A DNA stretch of 64,000 bases. It comes from CALOFP01 sp942492635. GTDB lineage: Bacteria; UBP6; UBA1177; CALOFP01. The translations under genes were made by a program, and so were the position numbers. Location of the stretch: contig CALOFP010000003.1 in the NCBI GenBank assembly GCA_942492635.1, positions 1,302,001 through 1,366,000 on the forward strand, in the 5' to 3' direction. The stretch's first letter is position 1; the number at the start of each line of letters is the position of its first letter. Shown in pieces: positions 8,846-19,413 of the stretch. The notes under the pieces are model-generated. The model worked only from the letters and a program-made list of their open reading frames with translations. It was not told where the DNA came from and searched no databases.

Positions 8846-9472
8846 TTATTTTTTCCTGTATGTTCCGATATAGAATGATTTTCCAGTGTGAAGGGTTATT
8901 TCTTTCTCATCTTCCATCATTAATCCTTCCTCCATGGCAAAATTTTTCAAGGATGTAGGATCCACCAATTTCATTATCGATTTCAAACTCTCAAGACTTT
9001 TGTAGGGAGTATCCGTTACGTTTGAAAGATTGTCGCACGGAAGCTGAAGAACCGTAACGAGAGCACCTCCATCCTTTAACGCTCCGGTAATATTTTTAAG
9101 CAGATTACGCGCATCAACATATTCAAAAATCAGGGCGGCAAACACTAAAGAGTATGCATCATTCTCCAGCGAATAGTTTTCAAGATCGGCTTCCACAACT
9201 TCAAGCCCGCTGATTTTAGCCTCGTAACGCTCCCTCAGTATATTCAAGTAATCCGGATTGATATCCACAACTGTCAATCGATCACTCTTTTCATTTTCAA
9301 TATTCTCAAGTCCGTTTCCCGTCGCGCATCCAAGAAGTGCAATACTGGAACTATCAAATTGTTCAAGTGCCTTTCCAAACTGTTCTCCAATAAAAGCCAG
9401 CTGGGACACACTTGGACTTCTCATGTGTTCTTCGTAATCTGAGGCGGGTATTTTTAGCCATGGATTTGTCAT
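8846..9472 (-). CDS. Class I SAM-dependent methyltransferase
   Basis: A 208-residue cytoplasmic enzyme with a Rossmann-type methyltransferase core. Motif I is ALLGCATGNGLENI (about residues 44-57), followed by VVDINPDYL (acidic residue after strand 2), VVEADLENY (motif II) and LVFAALIFEYVD (post-motif II). This is the pattern of small-molecule methyltransferases of the Methyltransf_11/25 type. GAGGG lies just before ATG 9472. It shares no operon, so its substrate is unknown. Confidence 0.88.
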   Translation of the reverse strand: MTNPWLKIPASDYEEHMRSPSVSQLAFIGEQFGKALEQFDSSSIALLGCATGNGLENIENEKSDRLTVVDINPDYLNILRERYEAKISGLEVVEADLENYSLENDAYSLVFAALIFEYVDARNLLKNITGALKDGGALVTVLQLPCDNLSNVTDTPYKSLESLKSIMKLVDPTSLKNFAMEEGLMMEDEKEITLHTGKSFYIGTYRKK

Positions 9473-9609
9473 TTTCCCTCAAAATTATTTAAATTATCAC
9501 AAACCATTATCCTTAATCCTGGTTTTGATGCAAATTATAGAATAATTTTTAATAAATTTTCAGTCAACAATAAACTATAGTAGTGTTCATTTTTAAACAG
9601 GAGGATTTT

Positions 9610-10380
9610 ATGAACAAAACATTTTTTCTATTTTTCGCAACATTTCTTTTTATTCTTGTTTCATGCGGTGAAACAGACTCAAGCACAACGCCAAACGATA
9701 AGGACAATGTTGTTGCTTCTGACAAAGATAATTTGACTGACGATTCTGACAGCCAAACGGATCATGAGCCTATTGCAGATATTGAAGATATTCCAGATAC
9801 TGACTGTGACGATGAAGAAAACGATGAAGACATGGTGCTTGATAAAAAACCCAACATATATCTCTATCCGGAGAAGAAAACAGATATTGATCTTTCTATT
9901 TCGTTTCCTCTCGGAGGCAACGTATACAAATCAATTCCGGAGTACGGAAACGGCTGGAGTGTAACCGTAGAACCTGACGGAACCATCGACGGGAAATACG
10001 GCTATTTATTCTATGAGTCAACCCATCCCGATCACTATCAATACGGGAAAGGCTGGGTAGTAAAAAAAGAAAATCTTGAAAAATTTTTCAGGAAAAACCT
10101 TAAAGATTACGGATTCAGGGGAAGAGAAATCGAAGACTACATCGAGTGGTGGATCCCAAGACTTACAAATTCACCGTATTACGAGATTTATCCGCAGGTA
10201 AAAGAAGATATCGAAGAAATGGTAGTTCTCAACATCTCGGTAAAACCAGATTCCATTCTACGTCTTTACTATGTCATCAGAGGTATTGAAAACGGCAACA
10301 GGAAAATCGAAAAACCTGGTTTCCCTCATTTTGAAAGGAATGGTTTTGTCCTTACCGAATGGGGAGTAGTTATCCGATAG
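9610..10380 (+). CDS. Lipoprotein with a KPxIYLYP domain
   Basis: A 256-residue protein. The ATG at 9610, preceded by AGGAGG, is preferred over an in-frame ATG 27 bases upstream because it begins directly with a signal peptide (MNKTFFLFFATFLFILVSC) and lipobox (LVSC, Cys about residue 19). An Asp/Ser/Glu-rich linker (residues 20-80) leads to a globular C-terminal domain opening with KPNIYLYPEKKTDIDL and containing the YGYLFYES and WGVVIR segments. I recognise this KPxIYLYP-type domain as recurrent in uncultured bacteria, but it has no assigned function. Expected to be lipid-anchored in the envelope. Confidence 0.85.
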   Translation: MNKTFFLFFATFLFILVSCGETDSSTTPNDKDNVVASDKDNLTDDSDSQTDHEPIADIEDIPDTDCDDEENDEDMVLDKKPNIYLYPEKKTDIDLSISFPLGGNVYKSIPEYGNGWSVTVEPDGTIDGKYGYLFYESTHPDHYQYGKGWVVKKENLEKFFRKNLKDYGFRGREIEDYIEWWIPRLTNSPYYEIYPQVKEDIEEMVVLNISVKPDSILRLYYVIRGIENGNRKIEKPGFPHFERNGFVLTEWGVVIR

Positions 10381-10552
10381 TCGTTTCATAATTTCAAACG
10401 ATTTTCAATTCCGCATTATTCACATCCTACGTTTATCAAGATTGGAACAGCTCTTTTCTCATCATCTGGTTAAAACAATCTTTTTTAAACAAAATTTCCG
10501 TTTACCTACCTTTTAAGCTATAAAATAAGTGGAAATTTCAGCGGAGGAAGTG

Positions 10553-11776
10553 GTGAAACTGATACATACATCAGATTGGCATATAGGACGGACCCTTTAT
10601 GGAAAAAGAAGATATGAAGAGCATGAAGCTTTCCTTGAGTGGCTTGGGAATTTTATCCAGAAGGAGAAAATCGATATTCTTCTGGTCTCCGGAGATATTT
10701 TTGATAATACGGCTCCGAGCAACCGCGCTCAGGAAATCTATTACCGCTTTCTCTGCAGGCTTACCCGATCGGATTTAAAAGCTGTCGTCATAACTGCTGG
10801 AAATCACGATTCACCATCTTTTTTAAACGCTCCAAAGGAACTTCTCAAGTCTCTCAACGTTCACGTCATCGGCTCCGCATCAGAATATCCGGAAGATGAA
10901 GTTATCACGATAAAAAATTCCAAAGGAAAACCTGAAATAGTTATCTGCGCAGTTCCATATCTCAGGGACAGGGAAATAAGAAAAGCCGAAGCGGGAGAAT
11001 CTTTCGAGGAAAAGGAACAGAAACTCCTGAACGGCATCGCCCATCACTACGAATCCGTTGTTTCGCACGCTGAAAAGATCTCCGCTGAAAATGATAAGAT
11101 TCCTATTGTCGCAACAGGTCACCTCTTTACAAAAGGAGGAAAAACCGTCGATGGAGACGGAGTTCGCGAACTCTATGTGGGATCCCTGGCTCACATCGGA
11201 ACCGAACTTTTTCCGGAGACTATCGACTATCTTGCTCTCGGCCATCTCCACGTTCCCCAGAAAATTTCCGGAAAAGACCACTTGAGATATTCCGGCTCCC
11301 CCCTTCCGATGAATTTCGGCGAAGGTAACCAGGAAAAAATTCTCATATCTGTAGACTTTTCAGGACGTGATCCCGATATCAAGGAGATTCCGATTCCTCT
11401 TTTCCGCAAACTTGTTTCGATCCGAGGGGATTTTGAAAAAATTTCCGATACTCTAGAGGAGTTGTTACTGGAAAACGAAAGTGTATGGGCGGAAGTTATC
11501 TACAACGGGAACGATATCATCCCCGATCTCCAGGAGAGGCTCTTTGAAATAACAAACGATTCTCCGGTTGAGATTCTCCGAGTCCGAAACGACAGAATGG
11601 TTAGGGAATTTATCTCCTTTTCGGAAGAGGAAACGCTTGAAGAACTTTCGGAAACCGATGTTTTCAATAAATGCCTCGACCATCATGAAATAACCGGTGA
11701 TACCAGGATCGAACTCGAAAAAGCATTTGACATTGTCCTCTCTTCAATCCATGAAGGTGATACAAATGAGATGTAA
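10553..11776 (+). CDS. sbcD: Exonuclease SbcCD subunit D
   Basis: Mre11-type nuclease subunit, about 407 residues from GTG 10553. That start is chosen over GTG 10529 because GGAGG lies 5 bases before it and the protein then begins KLIHTSDWHIG, the standard SbcD N-terminus. All metallophosphoesterase motifs are present: DWHIG, SGDIFD, AGNHDS, a conserved His in ATGHLF, and GHLH, which ligate two Mn ions. With SbcC it cleaves hairpins and protein-blocked DNA ends during replication and repair. sbcC follows 9 bases later, so the two are co-transcribed and probably co-translated. Confidence 0.96.
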   Translation: MKLIHTSDWHIGRTLYGKRRYEEHEAFLEWLGNFIQKEKIDILLVSGDIFDNTAPSNRAQEIYYRFLCRLTRSDLKAVVITAGNHDSPSFLNAPKELLKSLNVHVIGSASEYPEDEVITIKNSKGKPEIVICAVPYLRDREIRKAEAGESFEEKEQKLLNGIAHHYESVVSHAEKISAENDKIPIVATGHLFTKGGKTVDGDGVRELYVGSLAHIGTELFPETIDYLALGHLHVPQKISGKDHLRYSGSPLPMNFGEGNQEKILISVDFSGRDPDIKEIPIPLFRKLVSIRGDFEKISDTLEELLLENESVWAEVIYNGNDIIPDLQERLFEITNDSPVEILRVRNDRMVREFISFSEEETLEELSETDVFNKCLDHHEITGDTRIELEKAFDIVLSSIHEGDTNEM

Positions 11777-11785
11777 GGGGAAAAG

Positions 11786-14700
11786 ATGAAAATATTAAAA
11801 ATAAAATTCAAGAACCTCAACTCCCTTGCCGGAGAATGGGATATAGATTTCACTCACCCCGACTACATTTCGAACGGCATCTTCGCGATTACCGGTCCCA
11901 CCGGAGCCGGAAAAACAACCATTCTGGACGCAATCTGTCTCGCACTTTACGGTCAAACTCCGCGTCTTGGAAAAATTACGGAAAGCGGCAATGAAATTAT
12001 GTCCCGTCACACCGGTGAATGCTCTTCTGAGCTTGAATTTGAAACGGGAAAAGGAAAATTCCGTGTTTTCTGGAGTCACCACAGATCCAGAAAAAAGGCC
12101 GGAGGGAAACTTCAGACACCGAAACATGAAATTTCCGAACTGGATTCGGGAAAAATTCTGGAATCCAAGCTTAGAAATGTTGTCGCAAAAGTTGAAGAGA
12201 TAACCGGAATGGATTTTGACAGATTCACCCAGAGTATTCTTCTCGCCCAGGGCGGATTCGCTGCGTTTCTTTCCGCCTCTGGTGACGATAGATCTCCTAT
12301 ACTCGAGGAAATCACAGGCACACAGATATACAGCCGTATCTCTATGAAAGTCCATGAAATAAAAGCTGGAGAGAAGAAAAAACTTGAGACAATCCAGTCC
12401 AACCTCAATGGAATACAGATTCTTTCGTTAGAAGATCAAAAGGAACTGAAAGAAAAAATCGATAAAAGCAGTGATCAGCTAAAATCTCTTGAAAAAGAGC
12501 AGGATGAACTTCAAAAAACTATCCAGTGGCGTAAAAATCTTGATAAACTTCATGAAGAAAAATTGAAGCTGAACGAAAGGAACAACCGTTTTTCGGAAGA
12601 AGAAAAGAAGTACGCTCCGGAACTTGAAAAACTTCTCAAGGCTGAAAAAGCAATTCCTGTCAGCGAAAGTCATGTAAAGCTGATTGAGCTTAGAAAATCC
12701 CAGGAAAATGAAAAACTAAAATTAGCGGATCTTCAAAAAAATCTTCCCGCAAAAAAAGAAATTTTGGCTAACTCCTTAAAAAGTAGAGAAAAATCCGAAT
12801 CGAAGCTTGAGAAGGTTCGGAACCACGGAGAGAAAGAACAGCATGTGATAAAGTCCGTTCGCAGTCTGGATCAATCGATAGGAGAAAAGAGAAAATCATG
12901 TGCGGAGCAGGAAAAGAGGGTAGAAGAAATAATCGCCCGTGAAAAGCAATCAGAAAATCTTCTTAAAAAAAGAAAAAGTGATCTTCGCACGCTTCAAGAA
13001 TCCCTTAAAGATATTGATGATTTCATAAAATGCCATCCTGAAGACGAAAAACTTGTTGAAAACATCTCAGGCATAAAAGAGAAGCTTTTCCTCTTTCAGG
13101 AAAGCGAAAAAAGCAATAAAAGGAAGAAAAATGCACTGAAATCAACGAATGATGAGCTTGTGAAAAGTGAAAAAGATCTTTTTTCCCAAAAAACTGCTCT
13201 GGAAAAAGTTTTAAAGTGCAAAGACGACGCAAAACTTGAATTGGAAAATGCTCAGAAGAATCTTTCGACAATTTTGAAAGATAAAACTTTGGCCGATTTG
13301 AGAACAGAGATAGAAAAGCTCTCCGAAAAAAAGAACATTCTGGAAAAGTCCCGAGATCTCCAAAACAGAGTATCGGAATTGGAACAGGATCTTACCCGAT
13401 ATTCAAAATCTGAAACCGATCTTAACAATCTGCTCAAAGACCTTTCGAAGAAGGAAGAGCTATCCGCTGCTGAAATCAAGCACCTTGAAAATCTTTTCAA
13501 TCAAATAGAAGAAAAGTTAAAACTTCTTCGAAAAGTGAAGGATCTCGAGACAGAACGGAAATTGCTGATAGAGGGAAAAGCCTGCCCCCTCTGCGGCGCC
13601 ACACACCATCCGTACGCAACTGAAAATGTTCCCGCCACCGAACCCGCCGAAGAGGAGCGGAAGGAAGTTCTAAAGAATTTGAAGGATTCGGAAAATAAAC
13701 TTTCAAAGATTCGTACGGAAATCCAAATCGCCGGGAAGGATCTTGAGAGAATCGATGGGGACAGAAAAAAGTGTCTTGATGAAATCGATACTGCTCAGAC
13801 TTCCATAAAGAAATATCTTTCAAGTATAGAAATATCTTTTGATGAGAAAATGTCAGAAGATTTTCTTTCCCGACAGCTGGAAAACGGTGTTCTGAAGATC
13901 GATGAAACAAAAAAAATTCTCAGCACCGCAGAAAAGGCTGAAGAGAGAAGGTTGAAGCTGGAAAAATCCTTTCGTGAAAGGAGTGAGGAACTTCTAAAGG
14001 CTGAAAATTTATTCGATAAGATAGAAAGTGAAAAGAAAAAAGCTGTAACCGAGGTCAAGAGGATCGAAAAGGAACTGAAAGAATCATCAAGTTCTCTAAA
14101 CTCTATAATAAAGGAGATCACCGAACTGCTTACGGCATACAACGTGGATAAAGCTTCTTTAGAGCGTTGCGATATGATCCTGAAGCAACTGAGTGAACGG
14201 GTTGAAAACTTCAAGCAAAAAGAGAAGCAAAGGGATAAAATCAAGCCTGAAATTTCCCGAATTTCTGCAGAAATCGAAAAAACCGAACAATTTCTCAAGG
14301 AAAATGAAGAAATTCTAAAAAAAGAGAAAATCCAACTGGAAAGTTCAAAAGAAGAAATAAATGAAATTGTCAGAAAACGTAAGGAGCTTTTCGCGGAAAA
14401 AGATCCCGATACGGAAGAAAAGAGGATTAATTCCAATCTGAAATCTGCGGAAAAACAAAAAGAGGAATCGGTAAAAAAGGTTATGGAATTTGAGAAAGAA
14501 CTCTCCGTCTTAAATAAAGAGATTGAGAATCTTGTCAAAAGCACAAAAACCAGGAAAAAAGAAATTGAAATTTCCGAGAATTCATTCATAGAAGCTCTCA
14601 AATCATCCGATTTTGAAGATGAACCCGCTTTCCTCATGGCAAAACTTCCTTCATCAGAATTTGATGAGCTGAAAAACCTGCAAAAGAAACTTCAGGAGGA

Positions 14701-15469
14701 AAAATCCGCCGTTTCCGCACTCCTGGAAAAAAACAGATCGGAAATAGAGGAAGAGGAAAATAAAAAACTCACTGAAAAAAAGATGGAAGAGTTGGCGGAT
14801 CACCTCGAAAAAATCTCCGAAACATGGAAAGATATCCAAACAGAAACAGGAGCGTTAAAACAGCAGTGGGAATCTTTTGAAAAGGAGAAAAAGCGGCACG
14901 AATCGGTGCTCGAAGAGATTCAAAAGCAACGAAAAGAACTTCTCCGCTGGGAAAAGCTGCATGAGCTCATTGGTTCTTCCGACGGAAAAAAGTTCCGTAA
15001 CTTTGCCCAGGGACTCACCTTCGAAATCATGGTTTCACACGCAAACAGGCAGCTGCGAAAAATGTCGGACCGCTATATTCTCGTCCGGGACAAAAATGAA
15101 CCTCTGGAACTGAATGTGATAGATAACTACCAGGCCGGAGAAATCCGATCTACAAAAAATCTCAGCGGCGGCGAAAGTTTCATCGTCTCTCTCGCTCTTG
15201 CCCTCGGTCTTAGCGGAATGGCCAGTAAAAATGTTCGCGTAGATTCACTCTTTCTTGACGAAGGATTCGGAACACTTGATGAAGAGGCTCTCGAGACGGC
15301 ACTGGAAACACTCGGCGAACTTCAGCAGGAGGGAAAACTGATCGGAGTCATTTCCCACGTTTCCGCACTTAAGGAGAGAATCTCAACACAGATTTCCGTC
15401 ACAAGAAAAACCGGAGGTAGAAGCCGGATAACAGGTCCCGGATGCAATGTTGGAAAAGAGGGGAATTAA
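11786..15469 (+). CDS. sbcC: Exonuclease SbcCD subunit C, Rad50-like ATPase
   Basis: A 1227-residue SMC-like protein. Walker A GPTGAGKTT is at residues 37-45. Long Lys/Glu-rich coiled coils occupy about 190-590 and 620-1080 and flank the zinc hook CPLC (about 599-602). The C-terminal lobe holds the ABC signature LSGGE (about 1125) and Walker B LFLDEGFGTLD (about 1155). The hook dimerises two molecules through zinc, and the ATPase heads bind SbcD and gate access to DNA ends. Length and architecture are normal for the family. GGGG lies 6 bases before the ATG. Confidence 0.96.
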   Translation: MKILKIKFKNLNSLAGEWDIDFTHPDYISNGIFAITGPTGAGKTTILDAICLALYGQTPRLGKITESGNEIMSRHTGECSSELEFETGKGKFRVFWSHHRSRKKAGGKLQTPKHEISELDSGKILESKLRNVVAKVEEITGMDFDRFTQSILLAQGGFAAFLSASGDDRSPILEEITGTQIYSRISMKVHEIKAGEKKKLETIQSNLNGIQILSLEDQKELKEKIDKSSDQLKSLEKEQDELQKTIQWRKNLDKLHEEKLKLNERNNRFSEEEKKYAPELEKLLKAEKAIPVSESHVKLIELRKSQENEKLKLADLQKNLPAKKEILANSLKSREKSESKLEKVRNHGEKEQHVIKSVRSLDQSIGEKRKSCAEQEKRVEEIIAREKQSENLLKKRKSDLRTLQESLKDIDDFIKCHPEDEKLVENISGIKEKLFLFQESEKSNKRKKNALKSTNDELVKSEKDLFSQKTALEKVLKCKDDAKLELENAQKNLSTILKDKTLADLRTEIEKLSEKKNILEKSRDLQNRVSELEQDLTRYSKSETDLNNLLKDLSKKEELSAAEIKHLENLFNQIEEKLKLLRKVKDLETERKLLIEGKACPLCGATHHPYATENVPATEPAEEERKEVLKNLKDSENKLSKIRTEIQIAGKDLERIDGDRKKCLDEIDTAQTSIKKYLSSIEISFDEKMSEDFLSRQLENGVLKIDETKKILSTAEKAEERRLKLEKSFRERSEELLKAENLFDKIESEKKKAVTEVKRIEKELKESSSSLNSIIKEITELLTAYNVDKASLERCDMILKQLSERVENFKQKEKQRDKIKPEISRISAEIEKTEQFLKENEEILKKEKIQLESSKEEINEIVRKRKELFAEKDPDTEEKRINSNLKSAEKQKEESVKKVMEFEKELSVLNKEIENLVKSTKTRKKEIEISENSFIEALKSSDFEDEPAFLMAKLPSSEFDELKNLQKKLQEEKSAVSALLEKNRSEIEEEENKKLTEKKMEELADHLEKISETWKDIQTETGALKQQWESFEKEKKRHESVLEEIQKQRKELLRWEKLHELIGSSDGKKFRNFAQGLTFEIMVSHANRQLRKMSDRYILVRDKNEPLELNVIDNYQAGEIRSTKNLSGGESFIVSLALALGLSGMASKNVRVDSLFLDEGFGTLDEEALETALETLGELQQEGKLIGVISHVSALKERISTQISVTRKTGGRSRITGPGCNVGKEGN

Positions 15470-15602
15470 AAATCCCAATTATCAAATTTTCAGTAACTAT
15501 CTTCTCTAAAACAGTTACTTAAGGACCGTTAAAATTAAAAAAGGTATCGTGAAAAATTAGCATAGTATGATCAGAAAGTTCGTTAAAAAAGTCCTTATCT
15601 TC

Positions 15603-18600
15603 TTAATTATAGATCGGGAATACCCAGAGTTCCTCTCCATGAAATCCGTCATCGGCCCAGAAGTAGACTTTATTTTCCATAAAGATAAAATTATTCGGAT
15701 TAGATCCTGATTTACCTGGGAAAACATCCCTTATCATGAAAGTCCCCTCTTTTGTTCCGTCGGTTGCCCATGGTTCCACACCGTGGGTTCCATTATCTGC
15801 CGCAAAAAACAGGTGGCTACCAAGATCTCTCATATTTGATATCTGAGAATGCTCCGCACCGACATTTATATCTTTAAACAAAATATTTCCACCGGTTTCG
15901 TCAATTTTTCTAAGTTCACAACCGGTTTCAACAGTACAACCTACAAAATAAATATGATTTTTAAAAGAGATCATCTCTTTGACGTTCGTATCGAAAATTT
16001 TTGTAGTTTTTTCAGGATCTCCATCTACATTCCTCCAAAGACTAACCGTTTCGTCCTTTTCTTCAACTGTGAGATAAATAGAATTTCCTACGACAACAAT
16101 TTCTTCAATTTTTTTAAATTGTTCCTCATTTTCGAAACTCGCAATTTTGATTATCGACGTGAATTCTTTATCAATCAAAAAGAGAGCATCTTTAACGGAA
16201 AAAAGAATTTCATCGCCAAACTTAATAAGTTTTTTCGGCTCATTCTCAAATTCTATGAGAAACTCTATTTCATCGGCGTTTGCTGTAGTTTTCCAGAATC
16301 CTTTCTCAACACCATTGTCTGCATAAAAAATCATATAGTCTCCAAAAACCAGAGGCTTAGGATTACTATAACCCAATGCATCACCGCTGGGATTAAGATC
16401 TTTAAAGAGGGCTGTTCCTTGCCGGGATCCATCACTCTTCCAAAGTTCTTTCCCTATTTCATTGTCTTTTAATTTAACAGGAAAGAATATTTCGTTACCA
16501 ACTGCAACTATGTAATCAAACAGATCGTCGTAGTAGTTATCATTAATATCACTGACAATTGAAATATCTCCACTGCCACTTTCAATTTTCCACAAATTTC
16601 TGCCACTCACCCCATCATGCGCTATAAAAAACATATGATTCTGAGTAGCTGCACCGAAAAAAGGATTCGAACTTAACGGCTTGGATTCATAAGGCTTTCT
16701 TGGATTAATATCCTTTTTCAAAAAAGTTCCATCACTCGTTCCGTCACTTTCCCAAAGCTCTATTCCATGTATCCCGTCATCGGCACTGAAATATAGATGA
16801 TTGTCAAAAACAGTAATGTCATACAAATCCGAATGTTCCGTACCGGCAGCAATATCCTTTACAAGTTTTGTTCCCCCTACCGTACCGTCGCTCATCCATA
16901 ATTCATTTCCTTTCACCCCATTATTGGCATTAAAATACAGAATATCATTGTGCAGAAAAAACTTTGAAAAATCCGCTCCTTTTGCACCCTCATTGATATC
17001 CATAAAAAGCCTGGTTCCTTCTGTCGTTCCATCAGTAACCCAGAGCTCATCACCATGACTTCCATCATCGGCAGTTAAAAAAAGTAATCCATTTTTATTC
17101 CATATAACTTCTGGAAAAGAATTGTCAGGACCTGAATTTATATCTTTCAAAATATGAGTTCCCTCTTGGGTTCCATCACTCACCCACATTTCATATCCAT
17201 GGTGTTTATCGTTAACGACAATAAAAATCCTGTCGTCGATTTTTTTAATGCTATAAAACCATGAACCGAATTCCCCAGAATTAAAATCTTTAAAAAGCAC
17301 GGTTCCCTCTTCGGTTCCATCGCTTTTCCAGAGAGATTCACCGTGAACACCGTCATCTGCTACAAAATAGAGGATATCATTTAAAATTGTGTACTGAAAT
17401 CCATCAAGACCATCTTCGTTCCCTTCATTTATATCTTTGAGCATTCTCGTACCATCCTCGGTTCCGTCACTTATCCACAACTCGCTGCCGTATCCGTAAC
17501 CGTAGGCTCTATACAAAAATTGACCACCTATTTTTGCAGCTCCGGAATATAGTGCTGTCCTCGAGTCCGAAATTTTTAAAGTTCCATCATTTGTGCCATC
17601 CGTTTTCCACAACTTAAAATCGATATCAGTAAAATAGAGAGCTCCTTCATGTTCATGAAAATTGCTTGGTGCGACATCCTTCAAGAGCTTTGTTCCTCCG
17701 GCTGTCCCATCACTCTTCCAGAGTCCGGATTTGCCATAGTTGTCTTTACCGAGAAAATAGAGTTCTTTTTTATATTGCATAGGACAACCGGCACCGCTCT
17801 TATACCTGTGGAAACTTGTGATTCGCTCCGTTCCTTCTGATGTTCCATCAGATTTCCATATATTTGAGGATTCGCCCGATTCATGAGCACGGAAATACAG
17901 AACTCCGTCCATTTCCTGTACACAGCTGAATGAGGCTTCCGGGATGCTTTTTATCCTTTCCGTCCCCTCAGCAGTTCCGTTGCTTCCCCAAAGTTCACCC
18001 TCCGTGAATATAAAAACAGAATCGCCTACAGCTGTAAATCCATATGGATCGGAGCTTTTTTTACCACCTTTTATATCTTTCAAAAGATGAGTTCCATCCG
18101 CTGTTCCGTCTGTGATCCAAATTTCCCTACCATGAACTCTATCTTCAGCAGCAAACAAAATTTGATCTTTAAAAGCTGCAAAATTTTTAGGAGTACTGCT
18201 ATATGGCTTTGCGTTAATATCCTTAAAAAAGTGCGCTCCTTTTCGTATGTTGACTCTCTTGAAAAGAACTACCTTATCCTGTGAATCGCTGCAAATAAGT
18301 TCCATGTTACAGTATGTATCGCCCTGATATTCTGCAGGTGTGAAAGAGTATATATTGTCGGCAAATGTCCCGTGGCAAGTGTCGTCTTTCCCTATTGTTA
18401 TTACAACACTATCTTCATCTTTGCAGATTGCTTTGTATCTGAAGTTGAGAAATTCTACAGCATTCAACTCGTCATCATTTTCAAACACAGGTTTTGAATT
18501 GGAGCAGTGTACATTAAGTATTTCCGAGGACTCCAAATTCATATCGCTATTATCAGTTGCAAAAACTTTAATAGCACAACTCTCTTTTCCAATACAGTTC

Positions 18601-19382
18601 CATGAAACCGTACCTTCGTTATTGATTGACGCCTCGAGATTACAGTTTTCTTCTATACGCCAGGCAATTTCATCCTTATCCATATCACTTGCGACTACAG
18701 GTAAAGTTCCTTTACTGTTCCAAGGTGTCTCAACCTGGGCAGGAAGGTTGCCGATTACAGGTGAATTGTAAACCTCTTCAATTTTCACTGTCGTTATCTG
18801 TGTATCCTTTTCCTTTCCGTCCGAACAGATTAATTCAACATTACATTCGGTTCCACCCAGTGATTCCCCCGGTGTAAAGTGGTAATGATGATCTTTAAGA
18901 ATTCCATGGCAGGTATCGTTTTCACCAATGACTATTGAAATGGAATCTCTGTCAACATCGGAACATACAACTTTATATTCATAAATAAAATGCTCCTTTA
19001 CCACATCTTTTCCAATAGAAATTATCTTCGGAGCATTGTTATGCTTTGGAGAAATGATATCTTCGTCCTGTTTTTCATCATCATCCAAATTGTCATCTAA
19101 ATCGATATCCGTTTCAACATCTATTTCAAGATCCGTTTCGATAACTGAATCAACATCAGCTTCAAGATCCATTTCGCTTTCTAAATCGGCATCTGTTTGG
19201 GAATCTGTTTCGACATCCTTTTCAATATCCGAATCTATACTTTTTTCATCATCGCTGGCCATATCTAAATCAATAGGATCATCTTTATGCTCACCTTTTT
19301 GATTGTCTGAATTTCGTCTTTCATAGCTACATGAAACCTGAAAAACCATCGACAACAATATGAAAAAGAAAAACACCTTCAT
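15603..19382 (-). CDS. Giant lipoprotein with Ig-like modules and ELWxxDGT propeller repeats
   Basis: A 1259-residue protein. ATG 19382 (GGAG upstream) is preferred to a start 93 bases upstream because it opens with the signal peptide MKVFFFFILLSMVFQVSC and a lipobox. An Asp/Glu-rich linker of about 70 residues (many DxETD/DLEID units) follows. One and a half copies of a Cys-containing Ig/cadherin-like module (about 105-380) carry the GENDTC and FTPGE motifs. The rest (about 390-1259) is ELWxSDGTxxGT repeats, about 13 clear and a few degenerate copies with 45-60-residue spacing, likely folding as beta-propellers. Expected on the outer surface; the ligand is unknown. It is second in a tandem with its larger paralogue, 31 bases apart, and no terminator is visible between them. 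Confidence 0.88.
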   Translation of the reverse strand: MKVFFFFILLSMVFQVSCSYERRNSDNQKGEHKDDPIDLDMASDDEKSIDSDIEKDVETDSQTDADLESEMDLEADVDSVIETDLEIDVETDIDLDDNLDDDEKQDEDIISPKHNNAPKIISIGKDVVKEHFIYEYKVVCSDVDRDSISIVIGENDTCHGILKDHHYHFTPGESLGGTECNVELICSDGKEKDTQITTVKIEEVYNSPVIGNLPAQVETPWNSKGTLPVVASDMDKDEIAWRIEENCNLEASINNEGTVSWNCIGKESCAIKVFATDNSDMNLESSEILNVHCSNSKPVFENDDELNAVEFLNFRYKAICKDEDSVVITIGKDDTCHGTFADNIYSFTPAEYQGDTYCNMELICSDSQDKVVLFKRVNIRKGAHFFKDINAKPYSSTPKNFAAFKDQILFAAEDRVHGREIWITDGTADGTHLLKDIKGGKKSSDPYGFTAVGDSVFIFTEGELWGSNGTAEGTERIKSIPEASFSCVQEMDGVLYFRAHESGESSNIWKSDGTSEGTERITSFHRYKSGAGCPMQYKKELYFLGKDNYGKSGLWKSDGTAGGTKLLKDVAPSNFHEHEGALYFTDIDFKLWKTDGTNDGTLKISDSRTALYSGAAKIGGQFLYRAYGYGYGSELWISDGTEDGTRMLKDINEGNEDGLDGFQYTILNDILYFVADDGVHGESLWKSDGTEEGTVLFKDFNSGEFGSWFYSIKKIDDRIFIVVNDKHHGYEMWVSDGTQEGTHILKDINSGPDNSFPEVIWNKNGLLFLTADDGSHGDELWVTDGTTEGTRLFMDINEGAKGADFSKFFLHNDILYFNANNGVKGNELWMSDGTVGGTKLVKDIAAGTEHSDLYDITVFDNHLYFSADDGIHGIELWESDGTSDGTFLKKDINPRKPYESKPLSSNPFFGAATQNHMFFIAHDGVSGRNLWKIESGSGDISIVSDINDNYYDDLFDYIVAVGNEIFFPVKLKDNEIGKELWKSDGSRQGTALFKDLNPSGDALGYSNPKPLVFGDYMIFYADNGVEKGFWKTTANADEIEFLIEFENEPKKLIKFGDEILFSVKDALFLIDKEFTSIIKIASFENEEQFKKIEEIVVVGNSIYLTVEEKDETVSLWRNVDGDPEKTTKIFDTNVKEMISFKNHIYFVGCTVETGCELRKIDETGGNILFKDINVGAEHSQISNMRDLGSHLFFAADNGTHGVEPWATDGTKEGTFMIRDVFPGKSGSNPNNFIFMENKVYFWADDGFHGEELWVFPIYN

Positions 19383-19413
19383 ATTCAACTCCAAATATCT
19401 AAGATTCTTTTTA